This document shows, in pieces, positions 28,067 to 36,886 of a stretch of 64,000 nt of DNA (its first letter is position 1; each line of letters begins with the position of its first letter). The stretch is from Roseiarcus sp963764955 (GTDB lineage: Bacteria > Pseudomonadota > Alphaproteobacteria > Rhizobiales > Beijerinckiaceae): assembly GCA_963764955.1 (NCBI GenBank), contig CAVXVE010000037.1, forward strand, positions 496,001-560,000. The letters are read 5' to 3'. The notes under the pieces are model-generated. The model was given only the letters and a program-made list of their open reading frames with translations. It was not told where the DNA came from and did not search any database. Made by a program: the position numbers and the translations under genes.

Positions 28067-28389
28067 CAGGCGAGCTTCTCGACATAGACCTTGATGCGGC
28101 CGCCGCAGGACAACCCGACGCGCCAGGCGGTCTCGTCGGCGACGCCGAACTCGAGCATGCGCGGCTCGCCTTTGGCGATCACGTCCGCCGCCTCCTCCAC
28201 GACCGCGCCCTCGACGCAGCCGCCGGATACGGAGCCGAGAAAATTCCCCTCGCCGTCGATGACGAGATGCGAGCCGATCGGGCGGGGCGCCGAGCCCCAG
28301 GTCTCGACCACCGTGGCAATCGCCACGTCTTTTCCCGCCTCCCGCCACGATTCCGCGGCGGCGAGAACGTCTTCGTCTCGAGTGAGCAT
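28066..28389 (-). CDS. XdhC/CoxI N-terminal-domain protein
   Basis: A 107-residue protein equal to the XdhC_CoxI domain alone. It has ATVVETWGSAPRPIGSHLVID, the family core VSGGCVEGAVVEEA and the terminal Cys motif VGLSCGGRIKVYVEKL. Start 28389 has AGGAG about 8 bases upstream. It is translationally coupled to the Rossmann half, reconstituting a two-part XdhC for MoCo insertion into CoxL. Confidence 0.9.
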   Translation of the reverse strand: MLTRDEDVLAAAESWREAGKDVAIATVVETWGSAPRPIGSHLVIDGEGNFLGSVSGGCVEGAVVEEAADVIAKGEPRMLEFGVADETAWRVGLSCGGRIKVYVEKLA

Positions 28390-28417
28390 TGAAACGTCTC
28401 CTTTTTCGCAATGCGCT

Positions 28418-29053
28418 CTAAGGCGCGACGAAGCCGATTTTCGAGTGCGTCCCGTCGCAATAGGGCTTGTTGGCCGAATGGCCGCAGCGGCAGAGCGCCG
28501 TCCGCTCGACGCGATTCACCGTGCGTCCCGTCCCGGAAATGATCTCGACCGGACCCGCGACGCCAAGCGGTCCGTTCGGATAGGGCGTGATGGTCAACGC
28601 GCCGTCGCGCGTGGCGAGTTGCGCACTCTCCTTTGGCGCCGGCTCGCCGGTGGCGGTAAAGGACGCGGCGACGTGGGAGCCGTCGCAATAGGGCTTGTTC
28701 TTCGACTTGCCGCAGCGGCAGAGCGTCGCCCGCGTTCCGATCGGCGCGTCCTTGAGCATGATCTCCGCGTTGATCGCCAGCGGTCCGTTTTCGCGCACCG
28801 AGATGGTGTTGACCTTCGGGTTGGCCTCATTGGCGCCGCCGTCGCGCCGGGTGACGTGGATGGCGCCGGACGGGCAACTCAACGCGACATAGAGCAGTTC
28901 CTCCGGGCTCGCCGCGTCCGGATCGATCCAGGGTCCTTCGACATTCGCCTTGAACACGCCCGGCTGCGAGAGCACGCAGCGGCGCGCATGGATGCAGAGC
29001 TGGCCGTTGAATTCGATTGTCGCCAACTTTCCGGTCGCAGTTTCAACGCTCAT
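28418..29053 (-). CDS. Double CDGSH iron-sulfur protein with N-terminal divergent ferredoxin domain
   Basis: A 211-residue protein. Residues 1-75 look like a Fer4_19-type mono-cluster domain (LCIHARRCVLSQPGVF with Cys20 and Cys26, then LSCPSGAIHV with Cys60). Two CDGSH zinc-finger-like [2Fe-2S] motifs follow: CRCGKSKNKPYCDGSH (112-127) and CRCGHSANKPYCDGTH (188-203). Start 29053 was chosen at the conserved N-terminus; upstream in-frame sequence is unrelated. Located between coxE and xdhC, it may be an electron carrier or cluster-transfer factor for the Cox enzyme, but this is inference. Confidence 0.88.
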   Translation of the reverse strand: MSVETATGKLATIEFNGQLCIHARRCVLSQPGVFKANVEGPWIDPDAASPEELLYVALSCPSGAIHVTRRDGGANEANPKVNTISVRENGPLAINAEIMLKDAPIGTRATLCRCGKSKNKPYCDGSHVAASFTATGEPAPKESAQLATRDGALTITPYPNGPLGVAGPVEIISGTGRTVNRVERTALCRCGHSANKPYCDGTHSKIGFVAP

Positions 29054-29139
29054 TTTCGCCGCCTCTTCGCTCGCGCCCCTCGCGCATTTCGCCGCAGAAT
29101 TGCACTCAGCCGTCCGCTCCGCAAGGCTATAACGCGAAG

Positions 29140-30360
29140 TCAATCGGCCGCGAGGAGCCGAGCCTTCGGATCGTCATGCAAATCCCTGCCGCCCGACAGC
29201 GCCCGGCAGAGGTCGGCCATGCTGTCCAGATTGTGGATCGGCCGGAACGCGTCGACATGCGGCAGCATGGCGCGAATCCCGCCAGCCTTGGCGGCGAAGT
29301 CGCCATAGCGCAGGAGCGGGTTGACCCAGATGATGCGCCGGCTCGACTTGGCGAGCCGCTCCATCTCGGCCTCAAGCTTGTCGAGATTGTCCCGCTCGAG
29401 CCCATCGGTGAAGAGGAGCGTGATCGCGCCCTGGCCGAGCACGCGGCGCGACCAGTCCCGGTTGAACCGATGCAGCGCCTCGCCGATGCGGGTGCCCCCG
29501 GACCAGTCGACCGCGAGCGCCGAGCAGCGCGCCAGCGCATCGTCGGGATCGCGGGCGCGCATGGCGCGGGTCACGTTGGTCAGGCGGGTGCCGAACAGGA
29601 AGGTCGAAACGCGCCGCGTTTCGCTCAAGGCGTGCAGGAAATGCAGGAAGAGACGGGTATATTCGTTCATCGACCCGGAAATGTCGCAGAGAGCCACGAC
29701 CGGGGGCGCGCGATCGATGCTCGAACGAAACTCGAGGTCGATTGCGCCTCCGGGCTGCAACGAACGGCGGAAGCTGCGGCGCGCGTCGATCCGGGCCGGC
29801 CGGCCGCCCGGGGCGAAGCGGCGGGTTCGGCGCTTGTCTTCGGGCATGGCAAGGCGCTTGATCGCCTTGCGGGCCTCCTCGATCTCCGCCGCGGTCATCT
29901 GGGCGAAATCCTTTGACCGCAAGATCTCGGCCGCTGACATGGTCAGACGGGCGTCGAATTCGATCGCGGGGACCGGCTTCGCCCGATCCTGGGCCGACTT
30001 GAAAAGGGCGTCGGCGACGCGGCTCGCCCCGGCTTCCGGAGGCTTCACGTCAGGCTGGCTCGGCGCCTGCGGGGAGAGCATCGCGATCAGCTTCTCGATG
30101 AAGCCCTTTCGCCGCCAGAAAATGCGGAACGCCTGGTCGAACAGCAGGCTGTGCTCGTGCTTTTTGACGAAGACCGCATGCAGCGTCGTGTAGAAGTCTT
30201 CCCGGTCGCCGAAACCCGCGGCCTCCACCGCGGCCAGCGCATCCATGACCGCGCCCGGTCCGAGCGGCACGCCTGCGTCGCGCAAAGCGCGGGCGAAGTG
30301 GACGATGTTCTGCGCGAGGGCGCCGCCGCTCACGGGTTCGGCTTCCAAAATCGCGCTCAT
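29140..30360 (-). CDS. coxE: CoxE-like von Willebrand factor A domain protein
   Basis: A 406-residue protein with a C-terminal VWA domain whose MIDAS metal site is intact (ALCDISGSMNEYTR, then WSGGTRIGEAL and LLFTDGLERDN). The N-terminal helical part (FARALRDAGVPLGPGAVMDAL) is the usual CoxE opening. CoxE cooperates with the MoxR-type ATPase CoxD in post-translational assembly of the copper/sulfur or sulfido site of CoxL-type enzymes. ATG 30360 is preferred; a TTG at 30465 is possible. coxD ends 129 bases upstream. Confidence 0.9.
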   Translation of the reverse strand: MSAILEAEPVSGGALAQNIVHFARALRDAGVPLGPGAVMDALAAVEAAGFGDREDFYTTLHAVFVKKHEHSLLFDQAFRIFWRRKGFIEKLIAMLSPQAPSQPDVKPPEAGASRVADALFKSAQDRAKPVPAIEFDARLTMSAAEILRSKDFAQMTAAEIEEARKAIKRLAMPEDKRRTRRFAPGGRPARIDARRSFRRSLQPGGAIDLEFRSSIDRAPPVVALCDISGSMNEYTRLFLHFLHALSETRRVSTFLFGTRLTNVTRAMRARDPDDALARCSALAVDWSGGTRIGEALHRFNRDWSRRVLGQGAITLLFTDGLERDNLDKLEAEMERLAKSSRRIIWVNPLLRYGDFAAKAGGIRAMLPHVDAFRPIHNLDSMADLCRALSGGRDLHDDPKARLLAAD

Positions 30361-30489
30361 TTGGCTTGGCTCGATCTCACTCCGGACGGCGAAGCGGCTC
30401 ACGTCGATCGCGCGCGTCGCTTGAGAGAGATAGTGTCGCCCCCTGGGTTTGTCATCGCGCCGCAAGCATGGCGCGAGACCTCGCCGGCT

Positions 30490-31422
30490 TTAGCCGATCT
30501 CGAGGCGGCGAAGCTCGGCGCGCGTCTCCTCGATCAGCGTCTGCGCCTTGGCGCCCTCGATCTTGGCGATGTCGTCCTGATATTTGAGCAGGACGCCGAG
30601 CGTGTTGGAGACCTGAGCGGGATCGAGCGCGACCGCGTCGAGTTCGGCGAGCGCCGCCGCCCAGTCCAGGGTCTCGGCGACGCCCGGCGACTTGAACAGG
30701 TCCTGTTTGCGCAGGCGCTGGACGAAGGCGACGAGCTCGGCGGTGAGCCGCTCCGGCGCGCGCGGCGCCTTCCGCCGCACGATCGCCATCTCGCGGGCGA
30801 GGTCAGGGTAGCCGACCCAGTGATAGAGACAGCGCCGCTTGAGCGCGTCGTGAATTTCGCGCGTGCGGTTGGAGGTGATGACGACGATCGGAGGAGAGGG
30901 CGCCGTCATGACGCCGATTTCCGGAATCGTCACCTGGAAGTCGGACAGGATCTCGAGCAGATAGGCTTCGAAGGCCTCGTCGGCCCGGTCGATCTCATCG
31001 ATCAGCAGCACCGGCGCGCCGCCCGCGCTCGGCTCCAGCGCCTGCAGCAGCGGGCGCTTGATGAGGTAGCGCTCGGAGAAAATGTCGTGCTCGATGCGAT
31101 CCTTGTCATGCTCGCCGGCGGCCTCGGCCAGCCTGATCGCCATCATCTGCGCGGGATAGTTCCATTCGTAGACCGCGTTCGCGACATCGAGGCCCTCGTA
31201 GCACTGCAGGCGGATGAGCTTCCGGCCGAGCGAAGCGGCGAGAACCTTGGCCACCTCGGTCTTGCCGACGCCGGCCTCGCCTTCGAGAAACAAAGGCCGT
31301 CCCAGCCGCAGACTGAGGAAGACGACCGTCGCCAGCGGCCGATCGCCGACATAGGCGGCCTTGCCGAGCAGGGCCAAGGTTTCGTCGATCGAGGCCGGAA
31401 CGGCCGGCGTTTGCGGAATCAT
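30490..31422 (-). CDS. coxD: CoxD-like MoxR-family AAA+ ATPase
   Basis: A 310-residue chaperone ATPase. Walker A is GEAGVGKT (48-55), Walker B VLLIDEIDRAD (139-148), sensor 1 VVITSNRTREIHDALKRRC, and the C-terminal lid ends with TLIEETRAELRRLEIG. MoxR proteins act with VWA partners, here CoxE, to mature metalloenzymes; in Oligotropha CoxD introduces sulfur/copper at the molybdenum site. It lies directly downstream of the DUF29 gene. Confidence 0.93.
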   Translation of the reverse strand: MIPQTPAVPASIDETLALLGKAAYVGDRPLATVVFLSLRLGRPLFLEGEAGVGKTEVAKVLAASLGRKLIRLQCYEGLDVANAVYEWNYPAQMMAIRLAEAAGEHDKDRIEHDIFSERYLIKRPLLQALEPSAGGAPVLLIDEIDRADEAFEAYLLEILSDFQVTIPEIGVMTAPSPPIVVITSNRTREIHDALKRRCLYHWVGYPDLAREMAIVRRKAPRAPERLTAELVAFVQRLRKQDLFKSPGVAETLDWAAALAELDAVALDPAQVSNTLGVLLKYQDDIAKIEGAKAQTLIEETRAELRRLEIG

Positions 31423-31533
31423 GGAGAGTCTGCCCGAGGAGGAGAGGCCGATTGCGCGGCGCGAAAGGGAAGGTTCAGGACCTCAATCGACCCAGGCTGG
31501 ACCTTAACGCCACCCCCGGCCGCGATGAGTTGG

Positions 31534-31956
31534 TCAGGGCCAAAAATCGTCTCGCAAAACGTCCTCGACCGTCCAGGGGCAGGACTGAGGCAAATGCAAC
31601 AGTTCGAGCCGCCGGATCGCCTTGTCGAGTATCGCGAGGCGATAGGCGCTGGCGAGAGCCTCGGCTGGAAACGAGCGGAGGGACGGATTGTCGCTGAGCA
31701 CATCTTCGATCCGCTGCCGGGCTTCGGAGACAGAGGCGCGCCAGCTGTCGCTCTGTTTCTCGGGCTGATAGCGCCATTTGAGGAGATGGATAAGCAGGAT
31801 TCCCAGCCGGGACCGGATTTCCCGCCGCTCGCTTCTGCCCACGCTTTCGATTTCCTCGGCGAGGTTGTCGTAGTCGAGCTCGTTGACGGCCCGGCGGCGC
31901 AAGGCGTCGGCCTGCTCGATCGTCCATTGATAGAGGTCAGTGTCGTATTTCATCAC
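31534..31956 (-). CDS. DUF29 domain-containing protein
   Basis: A 140-residue protein matching the DUF29 pattern: KYDTDLYQWTIEQADALRRR, LDYDNLAEEIESVGRSERREIRSRL, LLIHLLKWRYQPEKQSDSWRASV and the closing PWTVEDVLRDDFWP. Function unknown; often multicopy in cyanobacteria and alphaproteobacteria and mobile. It interrupts the usual coxM-coxD order, 132 bases after coxM and 111 before coxD, so it may be an insertion or an unrecognised operon member. Confidence 0.88.
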   Translation of the reverse strand: MMKYDTDLYQWTIEQADALRRRAVNELDYDNLAEEIESVGRSERREIRSRLGILLIHLLKWRYQPEKQSDSWRASVSEARQRIEDVLSDNPSLRSFPAEALASAYRLAILDKAIRRLELLHLPQSCPWTVEDVLRDDFWP

Positions 31957-32088
31957 CGGGAATATAGGCCTTGGGACAGGCTAAAGAAATCTTTTCCGCG
32001 GGGCGAGCGACCCCCTTCCTGTCCGGCCGAGCGCTCTCGTCCTATTGAGAAACGCTCCCCCATGCGGTCTCAAGCGAAAGGACCGCCG

Positions 32089-32883
32089 TCAGCGGGCCGC
32101 CGCCACCGCGCGTTTCGCCATCACGCCGATGAGATGCGCGCGATAGTCGGCGTCGGCGTGGATGTCCGAGTTGAGGCCGTCCGCCGGCGCCGAGACGCCG
32201 TCGAGGGCGGAGGGAGAGAAATTCGCATTCAGCGCCGTTTCGAACGCGCTCAGGCGAAAAACGCCGTTCTGGCCAGCGCCCGTCACCGCGACCCGAACGC
32301 CGCCGGCCGTCTTGGCGACGAAGACGCCGACCAGCGCGTAGCGCGAGGCCGGGTTCGGGAATTTCATGTAGGCCGCTTTCTGCGGGATCGGAAAGCTGAC
32401 TTGGGTGATGAGCTCGCCGGTCTCGAGCGCCGTCTCGAACAGGCCCTTGAAAAAATCCTGCGCTCCGATGCGGCGCTTGTTGGTGACGATCGTGGCGCCG
32501 AGCGCCAGAGCGGCCGCCGGATAGTCGGCCGACGGATCGTTGTTGGCGATCGAGCCGCCGATCGTCCCCATGTTGCGAACATGCGGATCGCCGATGCCGC
32601 CGGCCAGCTTGGCGAGCGCCGGGATCGCCGCTTCCACGACCTCGCTGCGGGCGACGTCGGCGTGCCTGGCCATCGCCCCGATCACGAGATTGTCCCCTTC
32701 CCGGGCGATGCCGGCAAGCTCGGGAACGCTCTTGAGATCGATGAGCGCGGCCGGGGACGCGAGGCGCTGCTTCATGGTCGGCAGCAGCGTCATGCCGCCG
32801 GCCAGCGCCTTGGCGTCGGGGTTGGCGAGGTCGGCGACGGCGCCGGAAAGCGATTGCGGGCGATGATATTCAAAGGCGTACAT
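32089..32883 (-). CDS. coxM: CO-dehydrogenase-like medium (FAD) subunit
   Basis: A 264-residue flavoprotein subunit of a molybdenum hydroxylase. The FAD-binding motifs are AGGMTLLPTMKQRLA (N-terminal) and NMGTIGGSIANNDPSADYPAA, both standard for CoxM/XdhB. The C-terminal CO_deh_flav_C domain includes KFPNPASRYALVGVFVAK and AVTGAGQNGVFRL. Start 32883 matches the conserved MYAFEYHRPQSL. It passes electrons from the CoxS clusters to an acceptor, presumably quinone. Confidence 0.93.
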   Translation of the reverse strand: MYAFEYHRPQSLSGAVADLANPDAKALAGGMTLLPTMKQRLASPAALIDLKSVPELAGIAREGDNLVIGAMARHADVARSEVVEAAIPALAKLAGGIGDPHVRNMGTIGGSIANNDPSADYPAAALALGATIVTNKRRIGAQDFFKGLFETALETGELITQVSFPIPQKAAYMKFPNPASRYALVGVFVAKTAGGVRVAVTGAGQNGVFRLSAFETALNANFSPSALDGVSAPADGLNSDIHADADYRAHLIGVMAKRAVAAAR

Positions 32884-32940
32884 GGTCCAATTCTCCCAAA
32901 CGAGGCGCGAGACAGGGCGGCGGAGCGCCGCCCGCTCCAT

Positions 32941-35309
32941 TCATTCCGCGGCGCGCTTCACCGCCTTTTGGGCGGCACGCCAGACGACTTGCGGGGTTGC
33001 GGGCATGGCGACGTCCTCGTGACCGAGCGCGTCGGTGAGGGCGTTGATGACCGCGGGCGGCGATGCGATCGCGCCCGCTTCGCCGCAGCCTTTGATGCCG
33101 AGCGGGTTGGACGGGCACGGCGTCTCGATCGTGTCGACCTTGAACGAAGGCAGGTCGTCGGCGCGCGGCATGCAATAGTCCATGTAGCTCGCGGTCAGCA
33201 GTTGTCCGTCGCTGTTGTAATGCGCGCCTTCGAGAAGCGCCTGGCCCACGCCCTGCGCGATGCCGCCGTGAACCTGGCCCTCGACGATCATCGGGTTGAT
33301 GAGCTTGCCGAAATCGTCGACCGCGGTCCAGCGATCGATCGTCACGACGCCGGTCTCCGGATCGATTTCGAGCTCGCAGATGTGGACGCCGGCCGGGAAG
33401 CTGAAGTTGGTCGGGTCCCAGAAGGCGCTTTCCTTGAGGCCCGGCTCCAGCTCCTGCCCGTTGAACTTGTGGGCGGTGTAGGCGTTCAGCGCGACGGAGG
33501 CGAAATCGATCGACTTGTCGGTGCCCTTGACGGTGAACTTGCCGTCCTTGAACTCGATGTCGCCTTCCGAGGCCTCGAGCACGTGGCCGGCGACCTTCTT
33601 CGCCTTGGCCTCGATCTTGTCGAGCGCCTTGGAAATGGCCGACATGCCGACCGCGCCGGAGCGCGAACCGTAGGTGCCCATGCCGAATTGCACCTTGTCG
33701 GTGTCGCCGTGGACGACGGAGACGTTCTCGATCGGAATGCCGAGCCGCGAGGAAACCAGCTGCGCGTAGGTCGTCTCGTGGCCCTGGCCGTGGCTGTGGC
33801 AGCCGGTCATGACCTCGACCGTGCCGACCGGGTTGACCCTGCACCTCCGCCGACTCCCAGAAGCCGACCGGCGCTCCGAGCGCGCCTGCCGACCTGGGAC
33901 GGCGCGAGCCCGCAGGCCTCGATATAGGCGGAAAACCCGATGCCGCGCAGCTTGCCCTTGGCGGCGGAGGCGGCCTTGCGGGCCGCGACGCCCTTGTAGT
34001 CGGCGAGCTCGAGCGCCTTGTCGAGGGCGCCGGCGTAGTCTCCCGCGTCATAGGTCAAAAGGACCGGCGTCTGATGCGGGAACGTCGCGACGAAGTTCCT
34101 GCGCCGAAACTCAGCCGGATCGACGCCCGTCTCCCGTGCAGCGATCTCGACGATGCGCTCGATGAGGAAGGCTGCCTCCGGTCGGCCGGCGCCGCGATAG
34201 GCGTCGACCGGCGCGGTGTTGGTGTAGACCGCATCGACCTCGCAGTAGATGGCCGGGATGTCGTACTGGCCCGACAGCAGCGTCCCGTAGAGATAAGTCG
34301 GTATAGCCGATGAAAAGGTCGACATGTAAGCGCCGAGATTGGCGATCGTGTGCACGCTCGAGGCCCGTGATCTTGCCATTCGCGTCGAGCGCGAGCTCGG
34401 CATGGGTGACGTGATCGCGGCCGTGCGCGTCGGTGAGGAAGGATTCGGTCCGTTCGGCCGTCCATTTGACCGGACGATTGATCTTCTTCGCCGCCCAGGC
34501 GCAGACGGTCTCCTCGGGATAGATGAAGATCTTGGAGCCGAACCCTCCACCGACGTCTGGCGCGATGACGCGGAACTTGTGTTCGGGCGCAAGCCCGACG
34601 CCCGCCGCGAGCACGAACCGCGCCACATGCGGGTTTTGGCTCGTCGTGTATAGCGTGATTGTGTCCGTTCCGGAGTCGTAGTCGCCGACTGCAGCGCGCG
34701 GCTCCATCGCGTTCGGGATCAGGCGGTTGTTGACGAGGTCGACCTTAGTCACGTGGGCGGCCGATGCGAATGCCGCGTCGGTCGCCGCCTTGTCGCCAAG
34801 TTGCCAGTTGAACGACGGTGTTGTTCGGCGCATCGTCGTGCAGTTGCGGCTGGCCGGGGTTGGCGGTGGTCGCCGTATCGACGACGGCCGGCAACTCGCC
34901 GTATTCGATTGTGATCTTTTCCGCCGCGTCGCGCGCCTGAGCGTAGGTGTCGGCAATGACGACGGCGACGTTGTCGCCGACGTAGCGGACCTTGCTCTGG
35001 GCTAGAGCGCGAGTGGGAGACGGCTTTCATTGGCGAGCCGTCCTTCGAATAGATCATCCAGCCGCATCCGAGACCGCCAACCTTGTCGGCCGCAATGTCG
35101 TCGCCGGTTAGAATCGCAACCACGCCCGGGGACTTCAGCGCGGCTGACGTATCGATCTTGTCGATCGTCGCATGGGCGTGCGGCGAGCGCAGAAAATAGG
35201 CGTAGGCCTGGCCGGGGCGATTGACGTCGTCGACATAGTGGCCCTTGCCGGTGACGAAGCGGATGTCTTCGGTGCGTTTGACCGAGGCGCCGATGGCTGT
35301 CACGCCCAT
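32941..35309 (-). pseudogene. coxL: CO-dehydrogenase-like large (molybdenum) subunit, form II motif, multiply frameshifted
   Basis: The gene encodes the Mo-pterin catalytic subunit, about 789 residues when reconstructed. The active-site loop reads AYRGAGR, the form II signature, not the AYxCSFR of true CO dehydrogenases. Other landmarks: N-terminal GASVKRTEDIRFVTGKGHYVDD, Mo-site VGGGFGSKIFIYPEE, TGCHSHGQGHETTYAQ, and the catalytic Glu in CGEAGAIASPPAVINAL. Five one-base frame breaks lie near 33840, 33890, 34360, 34813 and 35008. Conserved motifs survive in every segment, which favours indel errors. If the breaks are real the enzyme is dead. Substrate of form II enzymes is generally not CO. 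Confidence 0.88.
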
Positions 35310-35346
35310 GATGTTTCTCTCCCTGAAACGGCTCGAAGCGTCTTTT

Positions 35347-35841
35347 TTATTCGGCGGCCTGGCGAGTTCCGGCCGCGCCCATCTCGCGCGCGCCCTGAGC
35401 GACCGCTTTCACGATGTTGTGGTAGCCGGTGCAGCGGCAGATGTTGCCTTCGAGGCCGTGGCGGATCGCAATTTCGTCGAGGTTCGGCCCTTCGCGATTG
35501 GCGAGGTCGACCGCGGCCATGATCATGCCCGGCGTGCAGAAGCCGCACTGCAGGCCATGATTGTCCTGGAAGGCCTGCTGCATCGGATGCAGCTTGCCGT
35601 TCACGGCGAGACCCTCGATCGTCGTCACCTGCGCGCCCTCGCAGCTCGCCGCCAACACGGTGCAGGACTTGATCGCGCGTCCGTCGACGTGGACGACGCA
35701 GGCGCCGCACTGCGACGTGTCGCATCCGACATGAGTGCCGGTGAGGCGCAGGTTCTCGCGCAAGAACTGCACGAGCAGCGTTCGCGGATCGACATCGGCC
35801 GACGCGGGGCGGCCGTTCACCGCCATAGAGACATGAATCAT
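35347..35841 (-). CDS. coxS: CO-dehydrogenase-like small ([2Fe-2S]) subunit
   Basis: A 164-residue electron-transfer subunit. The plant-ferredoxin cluster is formed by Cys40, 45, 48 and 60 (GCDTSQCGACVV, then KSC). The second, all-helical cluster uses Cys99 and 102 (CGFCTPGMIMA) and Cys135 and 137 (NICRCTGYHNIV). Start 35841 has AGGAGG at optimal spacing and its ATG overlaps the coxG stop (ATGA). The gap to coxL is 37 bases. Confidence 0.95.
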   Translation of the reverse strand: MIHVSMAVNGRPASADVDPRTLLVQFLRENLRLTGTHVGCDTSQCGACVVHVDGRAIKSCTVLAASCEGAQVTTIEGLAVNGKLHPMQQAFQDNHGLQCGFCTPGMIMAAVDLANREGPNLDEIAIRHGLEGNICRCTGYHNIVKAVAQGAREMGAAGTRQAAE

Positions 35842-36422
35842 TCCAATATCCTCCTGAACCAAGATTTCTTTGGCGCCTGCCCTTCAGGGGCCGGCTCGGC
35901 CGGCGGCTCGACCCCGGCGGGTTCGGCCGCGGCCGCGGGCTGGGCGGCCGGCTCAGCCGCGCCAGCAGGCGCGGCGGCGCTCGCGGCGACAGCGGCGAAA
36001 CTGGTGAAAAACTTGTCGGCCATGTTCTTGGCGACGCCGTCAACCAGGCGCGAGCCGAGCTGCGCCATCTTGCCGCCGACATTCGCCTCGACGTCATAGC
36101 GCAGCAACGTGCCGCCCGGCGCGTCGGCCAGCGACACCTTCGCGCCGCCCTTGGCGAAGCCGGCGACGCCGCCCTCGCCCTCGCCCTTGATGGTGTACCC
36201 CACAAGGGGCACGATGTCGGAAAGTTCGACTTTGCCTTTAAAGGTGGCGGAGACCGGTCCGATCTTCGTCTTCACGACGGCCGCGAAGCCGTTGTCGCCG
36301 GTCCTCTCCAGCGATTCGCACCCTGGAATGCAGGACTTGAGCACCTCAGGGTCGTTGAGCAACTCCCAAACCTTGGGCCGGTCGGCGGGCAGGGTCGTTT
36401 CGCCCGTCATCGTCATCGCCAT
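35838..36422 (-). CDS. coxG: CoxG-like SRPBCC-family protein
   Basis: A 194-residue protein; the SRPBCC domain (residues 1-145: GETTLPADRPKVWELLNDPEVLKSCIPGCESLE ... KVELSDIVPLVGYTIKGEGEGG) is followed by an Ala/Pro/Glu-rich tail and an amphipathic C-terminus (KKSWFRRILE) that could attach to membrane. CoxG recruits the Cox enzyme to the cytoplasmic membrane in carboxydotrophs and may bind quinone. First gene of the minus-strand operon. Confidence 0.9.
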   Translation of the reverse strand: MAMTMTGETTLPADRPKVWELLNDPEVLKSCIPGCESLERTGDNGFAAVVKTKIGPVSATFKGKVELSDIVPLVGYTIKGEGEGGVAGFAKGGAKVSLADAPGGTLLRYDVEANVGGKMAQLGSRLVDGVAKNMADKFFTSFAAVAASAAAPAGAAEPAAQPAAAAEPAGVEPPAEPAPEGQAPKKSWFRRILE

Positions 36423-36886
36423 GAGCGCTTCCTTGCCTCCCGGGAATTGCCCGATCCGTCGCGACGCTTGCGGTCGCAAGGCCCAAGATCAGCGATCGGC
36501 GCCCCAACAGCATTTCGCAATGCGCGACAAATATCAAGCCGCCGCCGAATCTTCCAGGAGAACGCTTCGAGGCGAGAACGGCGAAGCTGTGCTTCCGGCG
36601 GGATTGTCGTTCCAAGCAACGACCAGCGCGGCAGTCGATATATTCTTGTGAATATTACGCCAGACGCCTCAGCATTTCTAAGCTCGTTTCGCGGCCCAAC
36701 GCGCGCCCGAGGATCTGGCCCCGCCCTCGGGTTGCCGCAGGCGACCGCGCCAGCTAGGCTGTGGAATGCGGAGCGATGGCGTCGGCGGGCAACCTCGGCG
36801 GATCGAGAACGCAAAAGAACAGGACGGCCGCTCGTCGATGGCACGTTTCCTGCGAAGCGGAGAGAAACAGGAGGGCGGGTTGGCGC
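36423..36886. other. Divergent promoter region between the Cox operon and liv genes
   Basis: A 464-base gap with no credible gene. It should hold the promoters for coxG (leftward) and livH (rightward). A palindrome is present at 36640-36655. GGAGGGCGGG just before livH supplies its ribosome site. Confidence 0.6.
36640..36655. promoter_or_regulatory. Inverted repeat, candidate operator
   Basis: ATATTC - TTGT - GAATAT, in an AT-rich patch midway between the divergent Cox and liv operons. It is a plausible regulator site; the protein is unknown. Confidence 0.4.

Noticed and set aside
30151..33927. Plus-strand open frame of 1258 codons
   Set aside because: It is antisense to coxE, coxD, DUF29, coxM and coxL, all with clear family motifs on the minus strand. 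The translation is Arg/Asp/Gly-rich without domains, a GC-bias artefact.
32941..35309. Programmed frameshifting in coxL
   Set aside because: Five breaks at non-slippery contexts, and similar breaks in unrelated genes, fit indel errors or decay better than recoding.
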